DNA from: JBQTIQ01 sp052387955
GTDB lineage: Bacteria > Actinomycetota > Acidimicrobiia > Acidimicrobiales > JACDCH01
Reading direction: 5' to 3'
NCBI GenBank assembly: GCA_052387955.1
Contig: JBQTIQ010000092.1
Coordinates: 1 to 24,656 of the forward strand
DNA: 24,656 nt
In this document: piece by piece, positions 15,186 through 22,656 of the stretch
Numbering within the stretch: position 1 is the stretch's first letter
Layout of the letters: each line of letters opens with the position of its first letter
Notes under the pieces: model-generated
The model's database searches: none
The model's input: the letters and a program-made list of their open reading frames with translations, nothing else
What the model was told of the DNA's origin: nothing
Program-made: the position numbers and the translations under genes

Positions 15186-16859
15186 GTGCTACATGTCGCC
15201 AAGCAGGACCCGGAGAGGATCCATCGCAAACGCTGGGCCACACTCCTGGTGCTGTGCGTGAGCCTCGTCGTGATCGTGCTCGACAACACGATCGTCAACG
15301 TCGCCATCCCCACCCTCGCCAAGCCCACCAGCGACGGGGGCCTGGCGGCCTCGGCGAGCGAGATCCAGTGGATCATCGACGCCTACGCCATCGTGTTCGC
15401 CGGCCTCCTGCTCTCGGCCGGCAGCCTCGGCGACCGCTTCGGCCGGTACAAGGCGCTGTCCCTCGGCCTGGTCATCTTCGGTGCCGGCTCGGTGGTGGCG
15501 GCGTTCGCGCCGTCAGCGTCGGCGCTGATCACCGCCCGCGCCATCATGGGCCTCGGCGCAGCCTTCATCATGCCGTCGACCCTTTCGATCCTCACCAACG
15601 TCTTCACCGACCCCAAGGAGCGAGCGAACGCCATCGGTGCCTGGGCCGGCACCGCCGCTCTCGGCATCGGCATCGGCCCGATAACGGGAGGCTTCCTGCT
15701 GGACCACTTCTGGTGGGGCTCGATCTTCCTGGTCAACATCCCCGTCGTCGCCGGCGGGCTCGTGGCCGGGTACTTCCTGGTGCCCGAGTCCCGCGACCCA
15801 GCCACCCCCAAGCTCGACTTCGTCGGCGCGGGGCTGTCGATCGTCGGGCTCACCGCCCTCATCTACGCCATCATCGAGGCGCCCCATCGGGGTTGGGGGT
15901 CCGGGCTCACCATCGGCATGTTCGTGTTCGCCTCGGCCGTGCTGGCCACGTTCATGGTGTGGGAGATCCGCTCGTCGCACCCCATGCTCGATCTCAACTT
16001 CTTCAAGAACCCGAGGTTCAGCGCCTCGTGCGGGGCCATCACGCTGACGTTCTTCTCGCTGTTCGGCACCGTGCTGCTGCTGACGCAGTACGTCCAGACC
16101 GTCCTTGGGTTCTCCACCGTCAAGGCCGGCGCCATCCTGCTGCCCCTCGCCGCCGTGATGTTCGTCTTCGCCCCCCTCTCGGCCATCTGGGTCCGCTTCA
16201 TCGGCTCCAAGATCGTGGTCGCCTTCGGGCTGTTCGCCAGCGCGGCCTCGCTCGCGTTGTTCGCCACCCTCGAGGTCGGTAGCAGCACCCTGCACGTGAT
16301 CCTGATCACGATGCTGCTCGGTTTCGGTATGGCCAACGTCATGGCCCCCGCTACCGAGTGCATCATGGGTTCGCTGCCCCGGGCCAAAGCCGGCGTCGGC
16401 TCGGCCGTGAACGACACCACCCGGGAAGTCGGCGGCGCCCTGGGCGTCGCCGTCCTGGGCTCGATCATGTCCTCGGTGTACGGCAACAAGGTGGCCGACT
16501 CCCTCGTCGGCGTCGACCCGAACGTCGTCGACCAGGCCTCCGACAACGTGGGCCAGGCGGTGGGCTTCGCCCTCAACGCCCCCATCCCTGACGAGCTCGC
16601 CGCCCAGGTGATCCGGGCCGCTCAGGAGAGCTTCGTCAGCGGGCTCCACATCGCCGCCATCATCGCCGGCGTCGTGACCACCCTCGCCGCGGTGGGGGTG
16701 CTGTTCCTGCTGCCGTCTCGGGGCGAGGAACACGAGGACAACATCGTCGATCTCGGCGACCCCCCCGACTCGGTGGCGGCGCACCGCCAGCCCGGCACCC
16801 CGGCGGTGGCCGGTGCCTCGACCGCCGGTGATGCCGCGTTGTCGGGAGCGGACCTCTGA
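15186..16859 (+). CDS. DHA2-family MFS drug-exporter-like permease
   Basis: The 557-residue protein has about 14 hydrophobic segments, as in the DHA2 (14-TMS) proton-driven multidrug antiporters of the EmrB/LfrA/QacA type. Motif D1 LDNTIVNVAIPTL is at 32-44, motif A GDRFGR at 82-87, and the antiporter motif C-like GIGPITGGFLLDHFWWG follows. The C-terminal ~45 residues are hydrophilic and acidic. GTG 15186 is chosen because GAAAGGGG lies just upstream; the upstream open frame is Arg-rich and unlikely. The direction of transport and substrate are inferred from the family only. Confidence 0.88.
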   Translation: MLHVAKQDPERIHRKRWATLLVLCVSLVVIVLDNTIVNVAIPTLAKPTSDGGLAASASEIQWIIDAYAIVFAGLLLSAGSLGDRFGRYKALSLGLVIFGAGSVVAAFAPSASALITARAIMGLGAAFIMPSTLSILTNVFTDPKERANAIGAWAGTAALGIGIGPITGGFLLDHFWWGSIFLVNIPVVAGGLVAGYFLVPESRDPATPKLDFVGAGLSIVGLTALIYAIIEAPHRGWGSGLTIGMFVFASAVLATFMVWEIRSSHPMLDLNFFKNPRFSASCGAITLTFFSLFGTVLLLTQYVQTVLGFSTVKAGAILLPLAAVMFVFAPLSAIWVRFIGSKIVVAFGLFASAASLALFATLEVGSSTLHVILITMLLGFGMANVMAPATECIMGSLPRAKAGVGSAVNDTTREVGGALGVAVLGSIMSSVYGNKVADSLVGVDPNVVDQASDNVGQAVGFALNAPIPDELAAQVIRAAQESFVSGLHIAAIIAGVVTTLAAVGVLFLLPSRGEEHEDNIVDLGDPPDSVAAHRQPGTPAVAGASTAGDAALSGADL

Positions 16860-16881
16860 CGTAGGGCCGTCCGCCAGGGGA

Positions 16882-16900
16882 GCGGAGGGCACGTCTCCGC
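16882..16900 (+). terminator. Possible terminator after the exporter gene
   Basis: GCGGAG (16882-16887) pairs with CTCCGC (16895-16900) around a 7-base loop, followed by CTCTT. It is 22 bases after the stop. The stem is short. Confidence 0.35.
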
Positions 16901-16955
16901 CTCTTGGCCGCCTCCGGCTGCTCAGTCGGACGCGGGCTCCACTACGTTGCCGCCA

Positions 16956-16986
16956 CCCGGACCGCCGACGACGTCGACGGTCCGGG
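16956..16986 (+). promoter_or_regulatory. Long hairpin just upstream of the CDGSH gene
   Basis: CCCGGACCG (16956-16964) pairs perfectly with CGGTCCGGG (16978-16986). Inside, CGAC (16966-16969) pairs with GTCG (16973-16976) around GAC, leaving one C/A mismatch. A short CTTT follows. It could terminate the exporter transcript or sit in the 5' leader of the CDGSH gene, whose ATG is 34 bases on. Confidence 0.6.
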
Positions 16987-17020
16987 CTTTCGCCGGGGAC
17001 AGGACGAGGAGACATGAACC

Positions 17021-17221
17021 ATGGCCGAAGTGAAGATCACCAGCATGCAGAACGGCCCCCTCGAGGTGAAGGGCGGGCTCACGATCGTCGACCACGACGG
17101 CCGTGAGATCGCCCTCGAGGACGGCGACCAGTACCTGTGCCGATGTGGCCAGTCGGCCAACAAGCCGTTCTGCGACGGCAGCCACAAGCGGGCCGACTTC
17201 GACGGCACGCTGAACGTCTGA
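17021..17221 (+). CDS. CDGSH iron-sulfur domain protein
   Basis: This is a 66-residue small protein with YLCRCGQSANKPFCDGSH, the CDGSH motif. Cys40, Cys42, Cys51 and His55 are the 3-Cys/1-His ligands that hold a [2Fe-2S] cluster in this family. The bacterial single-domain form is soluble; its job here (redox or cluster transfer) is not known. GAGGAGA lies just upstream of ATG 17021, giving a good start. The gene sits between an exporter and a permease with no clear functional link. Confidence 0.92.
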   Translation: MAEVKITSMQNGPLEVKGGLTIVDHDGREIALEDGDQYLCRCGQSANKPFCDGSHKRADFDGTLNV

Positions 17222-17290
17222 CCGCCAACGAGCGGACTTCATCCAGAGGGGAAGCAGGGCCGTCAAGGCGCAGGTGGCTACGTTGAGCGC

Positions 17291-18475
17291 GTGAGCGACG
17301 GCGCCCCTCCCGCCGAGCCGGCCCACCGCCGCGGGGTGCGTGTGCACCCCGCGGTCGACCGTCTGGGCGCCTACGGATGGCGCATCATCGTGATCGCGGT
17401 GGTGCTCTACGGGCTCTTGTGGCTCGTCGGCCACTTGCGCCTGGTCGTGTTCCCGCTGATCGTGGCGGTGTTCCTCACCCGGGCCCTGTGCCCCGTCTAC
17501 GGCCTGCTGCTGCGCCGGGGCTTTCGTCCCGGCCTGGCCGCGGCCACGGCCCTGGTGGGGTTCCTCGTCGCCCTGGGCGGGTTCGGCTGGGCGATCGGCG
17601 CCGCCGTGTCCAACGAGTTCGACCGCCTGGGGCCCACGGTCGGCCAGGCCGTCGACGACCTCGAGCGGTGGGTGGTCGAGACCCAGCCCTTCGGGGTCGA
17701 CGAGGCCGACATCGAACGGTTCCGCCAACAGGCCGGCGACGCCGTCGACCGGGCGCTGCGTTCGTCGGGCGGCGCCTTGGTCTCTGGCGCGCTGGTCGTC
17801 ACCGAGATCGTCCTCGGGCTGTTGCTGAGCCTGATCCTCACGTTCTTCCTGCTCAAGGACGGCCGGCGTTTCACCGCCTGGTGCTCGGGCCTGCTGGCCG
17901 AGGCGCGACGCCCGCTGGCGGCCCGGCTCGGCCAACGTGGGTGGCAGGCGCTCGGCGGTTACCTGCGGGGTGCGGCGGTGCTCGGCCTCGTCGAGGGCAC
18001 CATCATCGCCGTCACGCTCGCCTTGGTGGGCGCCAGCCTGGCGGTGCCCGTCGGCCTGGTGACGTTCGTGCTCGCCTTCGTGCCCTTCGTCGGCGCCATC
18101 GTTTCCGGTGCGTTGGCCGTCATGGTGGCGCTGGCCACCGGCGGCGGGCCGGCCGCCATCATCGTGGCGGTGGTCGCCCTCGTCGTCCAGCAACTCGACA
18201 ACGACCTGCTGGCACCGATCGTGTACGGCAAGGCGCTGGGCGTGCACCCCGCGGTGGTCCTGCTGGCCATCACCGCCGGCGGCTCGCTGTTCGGCCTGCC
18301 CGGGAGCTTCCTGGCCGTACCGTTCACCGCAGTGGCGGTCAACGTCAGCTCCGAGCTACGGGCGTGGTACCAGCCCGAACGAGCGGCCGGCGCCACGGCC
18401 GAGGCCGGACCTTCCGGACGACCCCGACGACGACCGGGGTGGCGGGACGCGAACCGGGGCGCATCTCCCCGCTGA
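17291..18475 (+). CDS. AI-2E-family transporter (PerM-like)
   Basis: The 394-residue membrane protein carries the AI-2E transporter/PerM fold. Two or three hydrophobic segments sit near residues 30-65, a long soluble loop runs about 105-160, and a hydrophobic C-terminal half includes VVTEIVLGLLLSLILTFFLL, FLLKDGRRF, VALVVQQLDNDLLAPIVYGK and HPAVVLLAITAGGSLFGLPG. Those two late motifs are the family's most conserved parts. Members export varied small molecules and only some move autoinducer-2, so the substrate is unknown. Start GTG 17291 follows the CDGSH gene by 69 bases. The C-terminal Arg/Gly-rich tail is probably disordered. Confidence 0.88.
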   Translation: MSDGAPPAEPAHRRGVRVHPAVDRLGAYGWRIIVIAVVLYGLLWLVGHLRLVVFPLIVAVFLTRALCPVYGLLLRRGFRPGLAAATALVGFLVALGGFGWAIGAAVSNEFDRLGPTVGQAVDDLERWVVETQPFGVDEADIERFRQQAGDAVDRALRSSGGALVSGALVVTEIVLGLLLSLILTFFLLKDGRRFTAWCSGLLAEARRPLAARLGQRGWQALGGYLRGAAVLGLVEGTIIAVTLALVGASLAVPVGLVTFVLAFVPFVGAIVSGALAVMVALATGGGPAAIIVAVVALVVQQLDNDLLAPIVYGKALGVHPAVVLLAITAGGSLFGLPGSFLAVPFTAVAVNVSSELRAWYQPERAAGATAEAGPSGRPRRRPGWRDANRGASPR

Positions 18476-18481
18476 CGATGT

Positions 18482-18530
18482 GTGCCGCCGGGGGCACGGC
18501 GCGGGTTGGCCGGCGATCCCCGGCAACCGC
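18482..18530. terminator. Compound hairpin between convergent genes
   Basis: GTGCC/GGCAC (18482-18486/18493-18497) is followed by a longer, slightly bulged stem: 18501-18513 with 18520-18530, pairing GCGGgTTGgCCGG with CCGGCAACCGC. Lying between the permease stop and the DUF1330 stop, it is a plausible two-way terminator. Confidence 0.55.
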
Positions 18531-18536
18531 CGTCGG

Positions 18537-18827
18537 TCACGTACCTTCGAAGAAGACCCCCGTCCCCGAGGTGGCCCCGAGGCGCATCTCCAACAGCTCC
18601 TTGTACTCCTCGGACCGGTACCAACGGTGGGCGTCGTCCATCGACGGGAACTTCAACAGCACGGGTACCACCGGGCGCCAGTCGCCTTCGAGCACCTCGA
18701 CCGGGCCGCCCATGACCAGGTACTCACCCCCGAACTGTTCGACCGTCGGGGCCACCCCGGCGCGGTAGGCGTCCATGGCGACGGGGTCGTGGACCTCACG
18801 GATGTCGAACAGGCAGTACGCGGCCAC
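18537..18827 (-). CDS. DUF1330 family protein
   Basis: The 96-residue product is a small dimeric alpha/beta-barrel type protein of the DUF1330 kind: YCLFDIREVHDPVAMDAYRA, then YLVMGGPVEVLEGDW, then VPVLLKFPSMDDAHRWYRSE. The function of the family is not settled; many members sit next to enzymes of unknown pathway. ATG 18827 is seven bases after the SUKH gene's stop, so the two form an operon with the SUKH gene first. Confidence 0.85.
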   Translation of the reverse strand: MAAYCLFDIREVHDPVAMDAYRAGVAPTVEQFGGEYLVMGGPVEVLEGDWRPVVPVLLKFPSMDDAHRWYRSEEYKELLEMRLGATSGTGVFFEGT

Positions 18828-18834
18828 GATGCCC

Positions 18835-19299
18835 TTACGCCTTGAGGATGTCGAGGAAGGCGTTGAAGCTGGGGGCGAGGACGTGCATGTTGGTCATGGA
18901 CGGCTCTTCGCCTTCCCTGGTCTCGAACTCCTGGTCCCAGGCGTAGACCTCGCCCTTGTGGTCGCCCTGGATGCCGAGGCAGAACACGTTGCCGGCCTTG
19001 TCCCGCAGCACGGGGAGGAATTCGGGCGGGATGCGGCCCTCGTACTCGGCGGCCACGTCGAGCAGGGACATGTCGCAGACCCCGTTGTCGCCGGCGCAGA
19101 AGAACTCTTCCAGGTGGAAGTAGTACGTGCGCTTGATCGTGTTGGGCTGGGTGAGGACGCCGCCGTTCACCTCGCGGAGGAATGCGCTGAACTCATCGGG
19201 CAGCGTCACCCCCAGCTCGGTCTCGATCTCTTCGATATCGGCGTCGTCGGCGGGACCGCTCTGCTCACTGAAGAGACCGGCCGGGATAGGGGAACTCAT
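18835..19299 (-). CDS. SUKH (SMI1/KNR4-like) family protein
   Basis: The 154-residue product carries the SUKH signature: ADIEEIETELGVTLPDEFSA (helix, then the L-P-x-x-F/Y motif), FLREVNGGVLTQP, then a C-terminal GNVFCLGIQGDHKGEVYAWD block and a final helix PSFNAFLDIL. SUKH proteins include many immunity proteins against polymorphic toxins, and many others of unknown job. No toxin gene is next to it, so an immunity role is not supported here. ATG 19299 is chosen because GGAGT lies six bases upstream. It shares an operon with DUF1330. Confidence 0.82.
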   Translation of the reverse strand: MSSPIPAGLFSEQSGPADDADIEEIETELGVTLPDEFSAFLREVNGGVLTQPNTIKRTYYFHLEEFFCAGDNGVCDMSLLDVAAEYEGRIPPEFLPVLRDKAGNVFCLGIQGDHKGEVYAWDQEFETREGEEPSMTNMHVLAPSFNAFLDILKA

Positions 19300-19486
19300 C
19301 GTTGACTCCTCCGGGTCGTTCGAACCTGGACCGCACCGAGACCACGGTGCCGACCACGAGGACAAAGTAGACGACGAGGCCGCCCTCGGGGTAGGAGACG
19401 GGGGGCAGCCGGCGCCGGGAGGGGCTGCACTCGCCCACCGCGCCACGGCCGTCGTCGGACGGCGAACCGGGCCGCCCGGCGCTCAC
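19265..19486 (-). CDS. Possible small membrane ORF overlapping the SUKH start (weak)
   Basis: A 73-codon frame from GTG 19486 contains a stretch of about 18 hydrophobic residues (GGLVVYFVLVVGTVVSV) and overlaps the SUKH start by 35 bases. It has no recognised family. It could be a genuine small membrane protein or a chance frame in GC-rich DNA; I list it as a candidate only. Confidence 0.25.
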   Translation of the reverse strand: MSAGRPGSPSDDGRGAVGECSPSRRRLPPVSYPEGGLVVYFVLVVGTVVSVRSRFERPGGVNDEFPYPGRSLQ

Positions 19487-19526
19487 CCCCCGGCGTTCAC
19501 CTCCGCGTCAGCGGAACGCCGGGGGG
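19486..19526. promoter_or_regulatory. Long perfect hairpin upstream of the PEP-synthase-like operon
   Basis: CCCCCCGGCGTTC (19486-19498) and GAACGCCGGGGGG (19514-19526) are exact reverse complements, 13 bp, around a 15-base loop that has its own small CGC/GCG stem. It is in a divergent gap (SUKH starts at 19299 leftward, next gene at 19653 rightward), where a terminator is not expected. A second hairpin, AGGCCGA (19553-19559) with TCGGCCT (19565-19571), follows. Confidence 0.6.
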
Positions 19527-19652
19527 GTATCCTCTCGGGACCCGGTACTGCGAGGCCGACGAAATCGGCCTACGCCGGCTGCACCGTGGCCGGCACCGCA
19601 AGGGACAGGGCACGCCTTCGAACCAGCGCCGGCGCCACAAGGGGCGGCACAG

Positions 19653-21746
19653 TTGAACGATCCAGGAGCCCGGACACTGCCCATCGGCGGTGGTGCTCCG
19701 GAGAGTTTCGGCGCCACCTTCGTCGTGGACCTGCGCGACCCGGCGGCCCTGGACCCGGCGCTGGCGGGCAGCAAGGCGGCAACGTTGGCGGCGGCCACCG
19801 TCGAGGGCCTGGCGACGCTCCCGGGTGTGGTGCTCACCACCTGGTTCTCGGCCGCTATCGATGCCGGCGCCGAGGTGGGCGGGCATCCGGCGACGGCGGA
19901 GGCATTCGAGCGCGCCGGCGGTGACGCCCATCCGCTGGTCGTCCGGAGCTCGTCGGTCGTCGAGGACACTGCCCGTTCGTCGATGGCGGGCCAGTTCGAA
20001 TCGCTCCTCGGCATCCGGGGCCGGGAGCAGTTCGCCGCCTCGGTGCAGACCGTGCTCGACTCGCGGCACCGGGCCGGAGCGGCCGGGACGCCGATGGCGG
20101 TACTGGTCCAGCCGTTGATCGAACCGGCCCTCGGTGGCGTGCTGTTCGGCATCGACCCGATCACCGGACGGTCCGACCGCCGGCTCGTGACCGCCGTACG
20201 AGGGGGCCCGGAGCGGCTGGTGTCGGGTGCCGTCAACGGCTCCCGCTACGTCCTCGACGGGGCGGCGCGCGTGCTCGAGGCCGACGCCGACGACGGCCCC
20301 ACGCTCACCGCTGAGCACCTCCGACGGCTGGTCACCCTGTCCGACAACGTCGCCGCCGCCTTCGGCGGCCCCCAGGACGTCGAGTGGGCCATAGGCGCCG
20401 ACGGGCGCCTATGGCTGCTGCAGTCGCGACCGGTGACGACCGAGGTGCGGGGCGTACCCCGGGGGCCGATCTTCGGGCCGGGACCGGTGGCCGAGACGTT
20501 CCCGGAGCCGCTGACCGAACTGGAGCGCGACCTGTGGGTGCCGCCGCTTCGCGAAGCGGTGCGCCAGGCCGTGCTGTTGGCCGGCACCGCGACCCGCCAC
20601 GAGGTCGACGCCAGCGACATCGTCATCGCCGTCGAGGGCCACGTCGCCATCGACCTGCGCATGGCAGGCGAGATCATGCCCGACCGGCGGGGTGCCCAAC
20701 GGGTGAACCCCTGGCCGGCGCTGCGCCGACTGCGGGGGGCATGGAAGGTCGGCCGGCTGCGGGCTGCGCTCCCCCATCTGGCCGAACGTCTCCTCGACCG
20801 TGCCGACGCCGACCTCGAAGCGGTCCCGAGCCTCTCCGAGCTCACCAGCCGCCAGTTGATCGCCCTGCTGTACCGCAGCCAGGCGGTCCTTCGGGCGCTG
20901 CACGCCCACGAGATCCTGATCGGGATGCTGACCGACACCGGCGACAACCGGATGACGGGGGCGTCGGTGGCGCTGCGGGTCGTGGCCGAGGCCCGCCAAG
21001 ACGGGCTGACCGACACCGAAATACTCGAACGCAGCCCGGTGGCGCTGGCCCTCACGCCACCTCGTGTCGCACCCCGGCCCGAGCTCCCGCCGGGCACGCT
21101 CACGGTGACCGTCGGCGCCGACGGCGACAGCGGCAACGACAACGGCCTCCTGCGCGAGGCGCTGCGCCTGCGGGTGCGCTGGGTCCAGGAACTCTCGGGG
21201 CGCTCGGCGTGGGAGCTCGGTGAACGGCTCACCCGTTCCGGCTACCTGACCGAGCCCGAGCTGGTCCGCCACATGACCCTCGACCACCTCGAAGCGGTCG
21301 CCACCAAACGAGCGGTCCTGGTCCCCTCGCTCGTCCAAAGCCACCGCCACAACCTCGGCGAGCCGTTACCGGCCTGGTTCCAACTGTCGGATCTCGGCAA
21401 GGTCATCCGGGCACAAAGGGCCGGCGAGGTCGGCGGCGGCACCGGCGCCGGCGGCGGCACCGGTAGCGGGCCGGTGACCTACGACGCCACCAACCCTCCG
21501 ACGGGATCGGTGCTGGTGACGACCACGCTCACCCCCGGCCTGGGCCCGCTGCTGTGGCGGCTGAACGGCATCGTCGCCGAGACCGGTTCGGTGCTCTCGC
21601 ACCTGGCCATCCTCGCCCGCGAGTCCAACGTGGCCACCGTGGTGGGTTACACGCGTGCCGCAGAGGACCTTCCCGAGGGCGCAATCGTGTTCGTCGACGG
21701 CGACCGCGGCCAGGTCACGATCCAAGGGGAGCCCACGCCGGGATGA
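19653..21746 (+). CDS. PEP synthase / rifampicin phosphotransferase-like enzyme (compact)
   Basis: The 697-residue protein has an ATP-grasp-type PEP/pyruvate-binding N-terminal domain: GSKAATLAAATVEGL with Lys41, VVRSSSVVEDTARSSMAGQF near 97-114, VLFGIDPITG near 163-172, and DVEWAIGADGRLWLLQSRPV near 242-261. At the end is the swivelling phosphohistidine domain, AETGSVLSHLAILARES, with the predicted catalytic His650. A Gly-rich linker (591-606) precedes it. The middle ~320 residues are alpha-helical and I do not recognise them. Rifampicin phosphotransferases are about 860 residues and have this domain order, so this one is shorter. Phosphate transfer from ATP to pyruvate, rifampicin or another acceptor is possible; the acceptor is unknown. 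The start is TTG 19653 after AAGGGG; it is uncertain. The next gene overlaps by 4 bases (ATGA). Confidence 0.8.
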   Translation: MNDPGARTLPIGGGAPESFGATFVVDLRDPAALDPALAGSKAATLAAATVEGLATLPGVVLTTWFSAAIDAGAEVGGHPATAEAFERAGGDAHPLVVRSSSVVEDTARSSMAGQFESLLGIRGREQFAASVQTVLDSRHRAGAAGTPMAVLVQPLIEPALGGVLFGIDPITGRSDRRLVTAVRGGPERLVSGAVNGSRYVLDGAARVLEADADDGPTLTAEHLRRLVTLSDNVAAAFGGPQDVEWAIGADGRLWLLQSRPVTTEVRGVPRGPIFGPGPVAETFPEPLTELERDLWVPPLREAVRQAVLLAGTATRHEVDASDIVIAVEGHVAIDLRMAGEIMPDRRGAQRVNPWPALRRLRGAWKVGRLRAALPHLAERLLDRADADLEAVPSLSELTSRQLIALLYRSQAVLRALHAHEILIGMLTDTGDNRMTGASVALRVVAEARQDGLTDTEILERSPVALALTPPRVAPRPELPPGTLTVTVGADGDSGNDNGLLREALRLRVRWVQELSGRSAWELGERLTRSGYLTEPELVRHMTLDHLEAVATKRAVLVPSLVQSHRHNLGEPLPAWFQLSDLGKVIRAQRAGEVGGGTGAGGGTGSGPVTYDATNPPTGSVLVTTTLTPGLGPLLWRLNGIVAETGSVLSHLAILARESNVATVVGYTRAAEDLPEGAIVFVDGDRGQVTIQGEPTPG

Positions 21747-22267
21747 AGACCCTCGCATGGCTCACCGGCATCGGCACGATGGTGGCGTCGGCGGCCTACA
21801 CGGTCGTATCGCTCAACCGCTGGGAATGGAACCGGGCGTTGTTCTTCGGAATCGTCGTGCTCATCGCCGAGGTGGCGATGGCGACCGCTCTCATCCTCGG
21901 CAAGCTGGCGCGCATGGCGAAGCCGCCCGCCGACCCCGAGCTCGTCGCCGTGCTCCGTCAGGGCCGACCGGCGTCGCCCGACCGTTTCGCGTGGCTGAAG
22001 GACACCTCCCGGGGCCAGCTCAACGTCTTCATCACGTTCCTCGTCGGGGGCGGCATCGTCGTCTCCGCCGTCGCCTGGCTCGTCGACCGGGTGGCGTCGG
22101 TCACGGCCACGCCGGTGGGCGAGGAGCGCCTCGCCGCTCAGCTGGGCCCCATCAGCTATCCCCGCGGCGGGCTGCTCGTCGACGACGTCACCGTCCTCGC
22201 CCAGGACGTTCCCGGCGCTGACGATGCCCAGATCCGCAAGTTGTTGCGGCGCGCTGGGCGCCCGTGA
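21743..22267 (+). CDS. Small membrane protein, function unknown
   Basis: The 174-residue product has three hydrophobic segments: WLTGIGTMVASAAYTVVSL near the start, ALFFGIVVLIAEVAMATALI, and FITFLVGGGIVVSAVAWLV. A soluble C-terminal part follows. No family recognised. Its ATG overlaps the TGA of the upstream enzyme and its own TGA overlaps the next GTG, so the three genes are probably translated from one message. Spacing of the overlap suggests coupled translation. The operon's enzyme is cytosolic, so a membrane partner for it is a possibility but not shown. Confidence 0.7.
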   Translation: MKTLAWLTGIGTMVASAAYTVVSLNRWEWNRALFFGIVVLIAEVAMATALILGKLARMAKPPADPELVAVLRQGRPASPDRFAWLKDTSRGQLNVFITFLVGGGIVVSAVAWLVDRVASVTATPVGEERLAAQLGPISYPRGGLLVDDVTVLAQDVPGADDAQIRKLLRRAGRP

Positions 22268-22656
22268 GGAGGATCAAGCCCCGCCGGGTCCTGCTCGGCT
22301 CGGTCGGGTTCGGTCTCGGCGCCCTGCTGGTGCTGTTGCTGCGGGAGGCGACGCTGTCGACCCACCACTACACCGAACCGGGATCACGCACCGAGGTGAT
22401 CGTCGAGGGCCGGGCCAAGGGCGCGGAGCCGGGCCAGAGTGTGGCCGAGATGGTCGAGGCAGCGCTCCAGACCTGCCGGCTCGAGGTCAACTCCGATCTC
22501 CTCGGCCCGATCGTCGGGGTCGGCCGCGGCCGCTTCCGGGCGGTCCTCACGCCGGCGATGGACGAGACCAACCGCCGCCAGCTACGCGGTTGCCTCGACG
22601 ACTGGGCGATCGATCATTTCCAGGCTCACGTCGTCAGCCTCACCGACCTGGGGTGA
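22264..22656 (+). CDS. Small membrane-anchored protein, function unknown
   Basis: The 130-residue product has an N-terminal positive stretch (MRRIKPRRVLLG) and one hydrophobic segment (LLGSVGFGLGALLVLLLR), then a soluble domain of about 100 residues with two Cys (QTCRLEVN and RGCLDDWAI). Those Cys may form a disulfide if the domain is outside the cell. GTG 22264 overlaps the previous stop by four bases (GTGA). The 3' end overlaps the PAP2 gene on the other strand by 75 bases. Confidence 0.7.
   Translation: MRRIKPRRVLLGSVGFGLGALLVLLLREATLSTHHYTEPGSRTEVIVEGRAKGAEPGQSVAEMVEAALQTCRLEVNSDLLGPIVGVGRGRFRAVLTPAMDETNRRQLRGCLDDWAIDHFQAHVVSLTDLG

Noticed and set aside
15513..18247. Long minus-strand frames under the exporter, CDGSH and permease genes (500 and 441 codons)
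   Set aside because: They are antisense shadows of well-supported genes. Their products are Gly/Asp/His/Gln-rich, typical of GC-rich antisense frames.
18835..19299. Naming the SUKH gene a toxin-immunity gene
   Set aside because: No toxin, secretion or polymorphic-toxin gene is near it, and many SUKH proteins are not immunity proteins.
19653..21746. Calling the enzyme a genuine PEP synthase (ppsA) or rifampicin phosphotransferase (rph)
   Set aside because: The domain order fits, but the length (697) and unrecognised middle domain do not, and no substrate evidence is present. I left the symbol empty.
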